This document shows, piece after piece, positions 31,844-38,314 of a stretch of 38,314 bases of DNA (position 1 is the stretch's first letter; each line of letters starts with the position of its first letter). The translations under genes and the position numbers were made by a program. The notes beneath the pieces were generated by a model. It made no database searches, was not told where the DNA came from, and worked only from the letters and a program-made list of their open reading frames with translations. Origin of the DNA: Boseongicola sp. (GTDB taxonomy: Bacteria > Pseudomonadota > Alphaproteobacteria > Rhodobacterales > Rhodobacteraceae); contig JAPPCV010000170.1 of assembly GCA_028824715.1 (NCBI GenBank), forward strand, positions 1 through 38,314, given 5' to 3'.

Positions 31844-33802
31844 ATGTCTTTCTTTCTCGATCGCCGGGGATTCCTTGCAGCAACGGCCAGCTTTGCGGCG
31901 CTGCATCCGTTCTCCGCAAACGCCGCCGCCAATCAGGCTCACCTGCGCGTCATGGAGACCACTGACCTCCATATGCACATCTGGCCCTACGACTACTATG
32001 CCGACCGCGAGCGCGACACGATGGGCCTTGCACGCGCAGCCTCGATCGTGCGCGAGATCAGGTCCGAAGCCACGAATTCGGTCCTCTACGACAACGGCGA
32101 CTTCCTGCAGGGCAATCCGATGGGCGACTACATGGCCTACGAGCGGGGCATGAAGGACGGGGACATACACCCGATCATCACCGCGCTGAACACGCTGGAA
32201 TTCGACGCTTCGACGCTCGGAAATCACGAGTTCAACTACGGGCTCGACTTCCTTATGAAATCTCTTTTCGGTGCCAATTTTCCGGTGATTTCCGCAAATG
32301 TCTCAAAGGAGCTCGGTGCCGATCCCACCAGGGACGTCACCTTGGTTCCGCCCTATGTCGTGATGGACAAGGAGATCGTCGACGGCACCGGGCAGGCGCA
32401 CCAGATCAGGATCGGCTTGATCGGATTCGTGCCTCCGCAGATCATGTTGTGGGACCGTCGCCATCTGGAGGGCAACGTGCATGCCCGCGACATCGTCGAC
32501 GCCGCGAGGGCCTACGTCCCGGTGATGAAAGAGCAGGGTGCCGATGTCATCATCGCGCTGTCGCACTCCGGCATCGGCGCGGCAAGGCATACCGAATTCA
32601 TGGGCAACGCGTCTGTGCCGCTTGCCGCGGTCGAGGGCATTGATGCCGTGCTTTCAGGGCACCACCACAACGTGTTTCCTTCCGCGACCTACGAGGACAG
32701 GCACGCCGTCGATGTGGCCAAAGGCACGATCCACGGCAAGCCCGCCGTCATGGCCGGATTCTGGGGCTCCCATCTCGGGGTCATCGACCTGATGCTGGAA
32801 ACTTCGGGCGGTGAATGGCGCGTTGTCGGCCACAGCTCCGAGGCGCGCCCGATCTCGAAGCGCAACGAGGATCGCTCGACAACGGCGCTTGTCGAGAGCG
32901 ATCAGGCCGTTCTCGACAGCGTCGCCGACATGCATGACGCGACGCTTGCCTATGTTCGCCGTGCGGTCGGCAAGACTTCGGCCCCGCTCCACTCCTACTT
33001 TGCGCTCGTGGCCGATGACCCTTCGGTCCAGATCGTGTCAAGGGCGCAAACCTGGTACGTGACAGAGATGCTGAAGGGAACCGAGTTCGAGGGATTGCCC
33101 CTGCTGTCGGCTGCCGCACCTTTCAAGGCGGGCGGGCGCGGCGGTCCGGAGTACTACACCGACGTTCCGGTCGGTGACGTGGCCATAAAGAACGTGGCGG
33201 ACCTGTATCTCTATCCCAACACCGTGCGGGCTGTGAAGGTCACCGGCCAGCAGGTCAAGGACTGGCTGGAGCGGTCGGCGGGCATCTTCAATCAGGTGAC
33301 TCCGGGCAAGGCCGACCAGCCTCTTCTGAACCCGCAATTCCCGTCCTACAATTTCGACGTGATCGACGGCGTTCAGTACAAGATTGACCTGAGCCAGCCA
33401 TCGAGATTCGGTTCGCGCGGCGAACTGATTGCCCCCGACGCCCATCGAATCGTGGACCTGACCTACAATGGCGAGCCGCTGGACCTGGGGGCGGAGTTCG
33501 TGATTGCGACCAACAACTACCGCGCGAGCGGAGGCGGCTACTTCCCCGGCGCTGATGGCTCGACCATCGTTTTCGAGGCGCCTGACACGAACCGCGACGT
33601 CATCGTGCGCTACATTGTAGATCAGGGAACCATTGACCCGGCGGCTGATGCCAACTGGTCATTCAAGGAGTTGCCAGGGACTTCCGTCCTGTTCGACACC
33701 GGACCGAAGAGCGTCGATGTCATCATGGACGTCAAGGGTGTCACGATCGAGCCTGTCGGTGACGGCGAGGACGGCTTCGTTCGGTACCGCATCGACTTGT
33801 GA
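31844..33802 (+). CDS. Periplasmic 2',3'-cyclic-nucleotide phosphodiesterase/3'-nucleotidase (CpdB-like), Tat-exported
   Basis: A 652-residue secreted metallophosphoesterase. The N-terminus DRRGFLAATASFAAL is a twin-arginine signal, ending ANA. The metallophosphatase domain follows with METTDLHMHIWPYDYY, DNGDFLQGNP, LGNHEFNYGLD, ALSHSGIG and SGHHHNVFP, so both metal sites are intact. The C-terminal 5'-nucleotidase domain contains NNYRASGGGYFPG and the substrate region NFDVIDGVQYKIDLS, matching CpdB, which salvages phosphate and nucleosides from RNA breakdown products. ATG 31844 was chosen; ATG 31832 in frame would extend the signal by four residues. E. coli CpdB uses a Sec signal, so Tat export is worth noting. 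Confidence 0.9.
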   Translation: MSFFLDRRGFLAATASFAALHPFSANAAANQAHLRVMETTDLHMHIWPYDYYADRERDTMGLARAASIVREIRSEATNSVLYDNGDFLQGNPMGDYMAYERGMKDGDIHPIITALNTLEFDASTLGNHEFNYGLDFLMKSLFGANFPVISANVSKELGADPTRDVTLVPPYVVMDKEIVDGTGQAHQIRIGLIGFVPPQIMLWDRRHLEGNVHARDIVDAARAYVPVMKEQGADVIIALSHSGIGAARHTEFMGNASVPLAAVEGIDAVLSGHHHNVFPSATYEDRHAVDVAKGTIHGKPAVMAGFWGSHLGVIDLMLETSGGEWRVVGHSSEARPISKRNEDRSTTALVESDQAVLDSVADMHDATLAYVRRAVGKTSAPLHSYFALVADDPSVQIVSRAQTWYVTEMLKGTEFEGLPLLSAAAPFKAGGRGGPEYYTDVPVGDVAIKNVADLYLYPNTVRAVKVTGQQVKDWLERSAGIFNQVTPGKADQPLLNPQFPSYNFDVIDGVQYKIDLSQPSRFGSRGELIAPDAHRIVDLTYNGEPLDLGAEFVIATNNYRASGGGYFPGADGSTIVFEAPDTNRDVIVRYIVDQGTIDPAADANWSFKELPGTSVLFDTGPKSVDVIMDVKGVTIEPVGDGEDGFVRYRIDL

Positions 33803-34047
33803 TCGGTCCGTCGCGCGTCTGCTGAGTGCCGGGGTCAGACGAGGCGCCCGAATGGCGGGCGCTGACCCTGCACTTGTCCGGATCGGGGAGGCCGGGTACG
33901 GCTAAGTTCTTGACTTCATTTGGCGACGCTTCCATCCTGGTGCCATGAAATGTCGTTCCCAGATTGTCGACGAGTTCGAGCCTGGATCCATTCTCCTGAT
34001 CGCCTGTTTCGGGGCTTGGACTGCCACCCAAATTTGGAAGGGCGAGC

Positions 34048-34383
34048 ATGGTACGTGTTGACGATGCGCTGTTGCGGCAGATGACCGCAACCATCGTTGA
34101 GGTGGCCGATCCGGAACAGGTGATCCTATTCGGTTCTCGGTGCCGCGGAGATGCTGAGGCGGACTCGGACGTGGATCTGGTGGTGGTCGAGGCGGAACCG
34201 TTCGGGACGGGGCGGGACCGTGGTGCCGAGGAGGCACGCCTTTGGCGCGCGCTTGCGAAATTCCACGTACCCAAGGACATCCTGGTCTACAGCGCTGATG
34301 AGGCCAACCGCTGGCGGGGCTCGCTAAATCATGTGCTTGCGCGCGCACTGCGCGAAGGCAGGGTGCTCTATGAACGAACCTGA
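34048..34383 (+). CDS. MNT-domain nucleotidyltransferase, antitoxin-like partner of the HEPN gene
   Basis: A 111-residue minimal nucleotidyltransferase. The GSX10DXD signature is complete in FGSRCRGDAEADSDVDL, within a pol-beta-type fold. In characterised MntA/HepT pairs this enzyme adds AMP to the HEPN toxin and silences it. GGAAGG sits about seven bases before the ATG. The stop overlaps the start of the HEPN gene as TGATG. Confidence 0.87.
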   Translation: MVRVDDALLRQMTATIVEVADPEQVILFGSRCRGDAEADSDVDLVVVEAEPFGTGRDRGAEEARLWRALAKFHVPKDILVYSADEANRWRGSLNHVLARALREGRVLYERT

Positions 34384-34781
34384 TGATCGATTCTGGGCAA
34401 GCGCGGGCGCTCTCGGACGCGGCGGAGAGGGACATTTCGGCACTTCGCGGCATGGGCGATGCGGCCGTGTTCGCAGACGAGATCTTCGGTTTCCATGTCC
34501 AGCAAGCTGCGGAGAAGCTGCTCAAGGCATGGCTTGCCTTGCGGGGCCAAACCTACCCGCTGTCGCACGATCTGGCGGCCCTGCTGGACATGTTGAGCGT
34601 CGGTGGGGTCGATGTCGCCGACTTTGACGAGTTGGTGGACTACACCCCGTACGCCGTCCGACTACGCTACGCGACGGCAGATCCTGGAGTCCGCCCGCCC
34701 GATCGACCCAAGGCCATAAGGCAGGTTGAGACGCTGCTCGCGGCTGTCAGGTGCCAGTTGGCGGCAACGGAGGCTGGTTGA
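34383..34781 (+). CDS. HEPN-domain protein, toxin-like partner of the MNT gene
   Basis: A 132-residue all-helical HEPN protein with VQQAAEKLLKAWLALRGQTY and SHDLAALLDML, the core of the PF05168-type HEPN. The RX4HXY motif that confers RNase activity and is AMPylated in HepT is not visible; the nearest candidates are RGQTYPLSH and YAVRLRY. It may therefore be a non-nuclease HEPN or use a different site. Start ATG 34383 shares its A with the MNT stop. An alternative frame beginning MNEPDDRFW at 34370 lacks HEPN features and was rejected. Confidence 0.85.
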   Translation: MIDSGQARALSDAAERDISALRGMGDAAVFADEIFGFHVQQAAEKLLKAWLALRGQTYPLSHDLAALLDMLSVGGVDVADFDELVDYTPYAVRLRYATADPGVRPPDRPKAIRQVETLLAAVRCQLAATEAG

Positions 34782-35290
34782 CGATCATGGACGTGAGCCT
34801 GAGTGCTCCGGCAGACGGAGTGCCGCTGAAACGTGCCACAATCTGCATCGGCACAATCTTTGGCTGCCGGCATGTCATCCAATTTGGTTGAAGCGTTGCC
34901 AGTTCGCCGGGCTTCAGGATCGTTCCGGCGCGGTTCCTTGGGCAGTCGCAATCAGTCGGCGACGTGGCAATGCGTGTTCGGACGACTTGACGGAGACGGA
35001 TTCGCCTCGCTTTCCCCGTGCCGAATTGAACATGGCGTGGTGAGCCGTGCAGGACTGCGCGGGGTAAGGGAAATCAACGGCTTGCGCTGGCGAACCGGAA
35101 AAACCCACCCCTTGATTTGATTGGGCTTTTCGAGCCTTTGGCGAGCCGTTTCAGGGACCCCAGAAACCGAAAGTCCGCTGACTGGGCTGGCACCCGCGTC
35201 AACGGCCAAATCGAAAAGTTTGCTCTGACTGGATGCCAGATCGCGCCCGGGATCGCAATCGCGCCTCTCCCGACACGAGCTTTTGGAAGT
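34782..35290. other. 509-base gap between the HEPN gene and the HTH gene
   Basis: No gene, tRNA or repeat is recognised on either strand. The short open frames here have no ribosome binding site or family signature. Confidence 0.45.
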
Positions 35291-35884
35291 TCAGGCCGCG
35301 CCAGCACTATTCTGTGGGTCGGTTGCCGGATCGTCCGCGTAGAGGAAGTGCTTGGCATCTTCACGGATTTCCAGCGTCGTGCCGTCAATCACGCCAACGG
35401 CAAGACCAGCGTTGACCCTGCGCGCAGGCTTGCCGGCACTCAACCATCTAGCGGCCTTCTCGACCGAGAAACGCCCCTTGCGGGTTCCTGTGCCCTTACC
35501 TTGCGCGGCTTCGATGATGACGACGGCAACCTCTTCCATGCGGAAAAGGCCGCCCTGGCTGGGCAAGGGCATTTTGCGCTTCTGGAGCGACTGGCGCGTC
35601 ACATCGAGCCGTTTTGCCACATCAGCAAGGCTGACCAGGTCCGGGCGCACTTCGCGCAGTACAGACCCGGCAGGAAGCTGTTTCTGGATCGCGCGTGCTG
35701 CATCGAGAATGGCGTCTTCGGCGTGATCGCTGGCAGCTTCCAGCGCGATCCCGATCATGCCAGGCACACCGGTTCCGGCAATGGCGTCCTCGAATCCGGC
35801 CTCGAAGACAGCATCCATCAGTTCGAATGCATCGTGATCGCCTTCGGGAAGGGCGAAGACCAGTTCGAATTCGATTTCTGCCAT
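35291..35884 (-). CDS. Helix-turn-helix protein, candidate antitoxin of a HicA-like unit
   Basis: A 197-residue protein of unrecognised family. Residues 1-85 (AEIEFELVFALPEGDHDAF onward) form an alpha/beta domain, then SLADVAKRLDVTRQSLQKRK at about 100-120 is a clear helix-turn-helix. The C-terminal part (KGRFSVEKAARWLSAGK) is basic. It follows the HicA-like gene, whose stop lies one base before this ATG; AGGA is eight bases upstream. In hicAB loci the second gene encodes the antitoxin, but this protein shows no HicB RNase-H-like signature. The role as antitoxin and autorepressor is inferred from gene order, the DNA-binding motif and the palindrome upstream of the pair. Confidence 0.75.
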   Translation of the reverse strand: MAEIEFELVFALPEGDHDAFELMDAVFEAGFEDAIAGTGVPGMIGIALEAASDHAEDAILDAARAIQKQLPAGSVLREVRPDLVSLADVAKRLDVTRQSLQKRKMPLPSQGGLFRMEEVAVVIIEAAQGKGTGTRKGRFSVEKAARWLSAGKPARRVNAGLAVGVIDGTTLEIREDAKHFLYADDPATDPQNSAGAA

Positions 35885-35885
35885 G

Positions 35886-36164
35886 TCAATCATCCTCTTG
35901 AGCGCCATCATCGGCATTGCCGAGCTTCGTGCAGCCAAGCGCCCGGTTCCTCAATTGCCGGGCAAACCGTCCCGGATTCTGTGGCGTCGACCAGACACCC
36001 ATCTGACAAAACTCACCGCACCGGCAGTCTGGATCGTTGTTAGGACAGCGGATCAGGCCCCAAGCATGCCCGCGCCCGGATCGCAAGGTGACAGTCCAAC
36101 CCAAGGACTCGAGCTCACGCAAGACCGCTTCGATCTCCTTGAACTTGTGCGGCTTACGGGACAT
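35886..36164 (-). CDS. HicA-like small protein, candidate mRNA interferase toxin
   Basis: A 92-residue protein with the layout of HicA: helix (KEIEAVLRELESLGWTVTL), then a His-containing strand SGRGHAWGLIRCP in place of the HicA GSHH motif, and a final GVWSTPQNPGRFARQLRNRA segment. An insert, CPNNDPDCRCGEFC, carries four Cys that could bind zinc and is not typical of HicA. ATG 36164 has GGAGG eight bases upstream. RNase activity is inferred from fold resemblance only; other double-stranded-RNA-binding-fold proteins could look alike. Confidence 0.72.
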   Translation of the reverse strand: MSRKPHKFKEIEAVLRELESLGWTVTLRSGRGHAWGLIRCPNNDPDCRCGEFCQMGVWSTPQNPGRFARQLRNRALGCTKLGNADDGAQEDD

Positions 36165-36182
36165 TACATAGGCCTCCGGAGT

Positions 36183-36205
36183 TAAGTTGTCAACCGACAA
36201 CCTTA
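36183..36205 (-). promoter_or_regulatory. Inverted repeat upstream of the HicA-like gene, candidate operator
   Basis: GTTGTC-aacc-GACAAC (36186-36201), extendable to TAAG and CTTA on the flanks with one base missing, begins about 20 bases before the start codon. A second small repeat, ATGCTT-c-AAGCAT, lies at 36227-36239. Toxin-antitoxin promoters commonly carry such sites for autorepression by the antitoxin. Confidence 0.6.
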
Positions 36206-36431
36206 TGGGGCGGCGACTGATCCAGATGCTTCAAGCATATTGACAGAGCAACAACGCCGGCCCGGTGTGCCAATGCCTAATGCGGCTCAACCTGAAGCTC
36301 GCCAAGTTCCATTCCAGGCTCATCTGACTTAAGCCAAATTGCCACCATCTCTGCCGTTTGCGTCAATGCGTCGGGGTTCCGCATAGCGCATTCCCAAACG
36401 GTGGCAACTCGCCACCCCTTCCTGGTCAATT
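36206..36431. other. Gap between the HicA-like unit and a transposase remnant
   Basis: Apart from the small ATGCTT-c-AAGCAT repeat nothing is recognised. A TTGACA hexamer at 36240 has no clear partner box. Confidence 0.4.
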
Positions 36432-36965
36432 CTCGTGGTCGGCCGGATGCGGAGCAGGCTCGGCACGCTGCGCAACCGCGCCGCGGACCTGCTCAGGGGC
36501 GCGCCTTCCGACGCGGCCGCCAGGTCGGCCAAAAGGGTCGCGGCCGAGATCGGGACGCTCGACGCCGCGCGCGAGGCGCTCAAGCTGCAGCGCAGGGAGG
36601 TGCCCACGCATGTCAGGGTCGCGGAACTCGGCGAGGACGAGATGCTCGACGCGCTGCCCTCCGGCGAGAGGCTGCTCCTCGACGTGATCCGCATGATCGC
36701 CTACCGGGCCGAGACCAGGATGATGCTCGCCGTCGCGGCGGCCCAAGGCGGCAAACGCCGACCGCGCCGTCCCCTCGCGGAACTGTTCCGGTCGGAGGCC
36801 GACATCGTTCCGGACCAGGAGAGCGGCGTCCTGCGGGTGCGCATCCTCGGGACCGCCAGCAACGCCGGCGACGCCGCCATCGCCGGGCTGCTCGACGAGC
36901 TCAACCGGACAGGCACGGTCTTCCCCGGAACCGGACTGCGCTTGGTCTACGAGCTTCCCGCAGTC
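36432..36965 (+). pseudogene. C-terminal remnant of a transposase-like protein
   Basis: The frame reads through SGERLLLDVIRMIAYRAETR, RRPLAELFRSEADIVPDQ and LLDELNRTGTVFPGTGLRL, ending LVYELP. These segments match the C-terminal region I associate with a family of proteins annotated as putative transposases (ELNATETxFPGTxLRLVYEL). The N-terminal catalytic part is absent, no start with a ribosome binding site is seen, and after LVYELP the frame drifts into unrelated sequence. It is read as an insertion-element relic. Confidence 0.6.
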
Positions 36966-38213
36966 GTACGGACCACCGGGCAAGAGGAGGTTCCTGCTCG
37001 ACCGCGACCGCGAGCTGCGCGCAATGGCCCCACAATTCAAATTCGATTTCGCAAGGCGATCCGGTGGCGCGGGAGGATGGAGACACCGACTGTTGGCTCG
37101 ATGCGTCCGGGCCCGGCTGTCAGTGGAGTATCCGCGAGTGGAAAGACGCTAGGCCGACATGGTCAACGCGCTTCACTGGATGCGTCAGGGCCGATCCCGA
37201 GTGGAACTCCCATGGTTTTGCGCTCGTTGGATACGCCGCGGGGAATGAGGAGCTGAGATTCCTTGGCGCCGGCGGCTGGTCAGGCGAGGTCCCGATTTGG
37301 TGACCCCGCGGCCAACCGAAGCGGGCGACTGTTGCAATGGGCGGAACAGGGGAGTGCCGGGCGCCCCTTTTCGGGTGGCTGGTCTCGCATTGCAATCCCC
37401 CGCATCCCTTCGGCAAGGCAGGTATCCGGTCAGTGCGCCCCGGCACGACGGGTTCCAGGCGCTCGCCTCCTGGTGCAGCTGCGCATTGACTGGAAGTCCT
37501 GAACTTCATGGCCGGATCTCGGATTCCACTGCGCCTGGAATGGCGGAGGCGGCCCGAAGCCCGAATTTCTTCCTTCAGCACCCGTAAATGCGCCAGATCG
37601 GCGTGTCCCGGCAAAATTGCGACCTTCGCGGCACATCTTGCGCCGATCCCAATGTGGCATCCCTCACGCGACAAGGCGACAGATCGAGCTCGGGCCGCTT
37701 CGCCGAGCGTCAAGTCTGCGCAGGCTCCTTGGCGTCGCTCGCCGCCTGTCATGGTCCGGCGCCGGAGGGCCAGCCGGATCCGGTCGCCGCAACATTGGGC
37801 GCGCCAGTTCCCGGGTGCGACCGCAAGGCCCGGCCCGTGGCGGTCCGCTTGCGTGCGCGTCGTTGCATTCTCGGCGTTCCGTGAACCGCTGACGAAGGGG
37901 CACGTCCGCGGACTGGCAGATGCCATGGCGGTTTCCGCGTCGCCTCACGCAACACGTAGCTTTTGACGGATCCCTTGCCTCGGCGGGAATGTTGCCCAAA
38001 CCGGCTGTCCTGGATGAGCAAAGAACGAGGAATCCGGGCTTGTCAGCGCGGCAATCCGTTGGGCTCCGTTCCGGCCCGGCAACGGTCGCAAGGCTGCCGG
38101 CCGCGGCTCCTTCAGCCTTTCGGTTCCCTGTCGCGAGGAGCCCCCGGCGCGAGAAAGCGTGAACCAGGCCGGGACTGACCGTGCATGGAGCGTGAACGGG
38201 CGCCGCTAGGCGC
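36966..38213. other. About 1.2 kb without a recognisable gene
   Basis: Several long open frames exist on both strands because of the high GC content (for instance 37120-37926 minus and 37508-37966 plus), but none has a convincing start, domain or composition, and they overlap each other. No tRNA, rRNA or repeat is seen. The stretch may be decayed genes next to the transposase relic. Confidence 0.5.
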
Positions 38214-38314
38214 CTACGCGAGGCTCGGCAGCCAAAGGACGATCCACGGAAATGCCACAAGCAGCGCGATCGTGACGGCGTCCGTGGCGAAGAACGGAAT
38301 GACGCCCCTGAACA
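38214..38314 (-). CDS. TRAP transporter large permease (DctM family), last 32 codons
   Basis: Entering from the right edge, the minus strand reads FRGVIPFFATDAVTIALLVA then FPWIVLWLPSLA and stops at TAG (38216-38214). This is the characteristic end of DctM, the 12-helix subunit of tripartite periplasmic transporters, where family members read FRGVxPFxxADxxRxxLLxxFPxxxLWLP. The start and the rest of the operon lie beyond the window, so the substrate is unknown. It is too short to appear as a free-standing open frame but the family ending is distinctive. Confidence 0.8.
   Translation of the reverse strand, partial: FRGVIPFFATDAVTIALLVAFPWIVLWLPSLA

Noticed and set aside
33975-34000. A tRNA-like GTTCGA sequence
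   Set aside because: No acceptor or anticodon stem can be folded around it.
36435-37256. An intact 273-residue gene
   Set aside because: Only the transposase-like segment to about 36965 is recognisable; the rest is unrelated and no proper start exists.
37120-37926. A 268-residue minus-strand gene
   Set aside because: No domain, no ribosome binding site, and overlapping open frames on both strands as expected in non-coding GC-rich DNA.
1-38314. CRISPR arrays, rRNA, tRNA or a replication origin
   Set aside because: No regularly spaced repeats, conserved RNA segments or iteron/DnaA-box clusters were seen on either strand.

Overview
The window reads as chromosomal DNA of a high-GC alphaproteobacterium, most likely a Rhodobacterales/Roseobacter-group member. 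The evidence is the dense ATGA-overlapping operons, the richness in ABC importers for small nitrogenous compounds, a TRAP transporter tail, and family variants that I associate with that order (trimethylamine-dehydrogenase-like demethylase, PotABCD paralogs, creatinase-like M24 hydrolases). The species cannot be told from the sequence alone.

Layout. (1) 1-6057, plus strand: the C-terminal half of a trimethylamine/dimethylglycine dehydrogenase-like flavoprotein, an ArgE-type M20 deacylase and a complete spermidine/putrescine-type importer (ATPase, two permeases, binding protein). (2) About 6143-23545: a 17 kb catabolic block. On the minus strand, an eight-gene run from 15810 down to 6226 encodes an M24 hydrolase, a complete Dpp/Opp-type importer (binding protein, two permeases, fused double ATPase), an M20 hydrolase, a second M24 hydrolase and a DapA-family aldolase. 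Divergent from it are a GntR/FCD regulator, a hydantoinase-type M20 amidohydrolase, a D-2-hydroxyacid dehydrogenase and pxpB-pxpC of 5-oxoprolinase. pxpA is inverted and divergent from a class I glutamine amidotransferase-like hydrolase plus a third M24 hydrolase. Both divergent promoters carry a GGTATACC palindrome, which suggests a single GntR regulon. (3) 23546-29068: a truncated potD relic, then cupin, nitrilase-family hydrolase, LuxR-type regulator, class III aminotransferase and an acyl-CoA-dehydrogenase-fold protein resembling 3-sulfinopropanoyl-CoA desulfinase. (4) 29349-33802: an EamA exporter, a TIGR00027-type methyltransferase and a Tat-exported CpdB-like 2',3'-cyclic phosphodiesterase/3'-nucleotidase. 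(5) 34048-38314, accessory: an MNT/HEPN pair, a HicA-like/HTH two-gene unit, a transposase remnant, about 1.2 kb of apparently non-coding DNA, and the last 32 codons of a TRAP transporter large permease on the minus strand.

Main interpretation. The 17 kb block is bracketed by two 433 bp direct repeats. Each runs from inside potD, through its stop, to codon 12 of the cupin gene. The left copy has the intact potD and a cupin stub; the right copy has a potD stub and the intact cupin. This is the geometry left by single-crossover (Campbell-type) integration of a circle into an ancestral potABCD-cupin-nitrilase locus, or by an equivalent duplication and deletion. The block looks like a self-contained import, hydrolysis and 5-oxoproline-disposal pathway for an unidentified amide or cyclic amino-acid derivative. 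All three M24 proteins have lost the family's metal ligands, as creatinase and ectoine hydrolase have. One M20 protein also lacks several metal ligands. The substrate is not known from the sequence; a compound releasing 5-oxoproline or a gamma-glutamyl group is the best guess.
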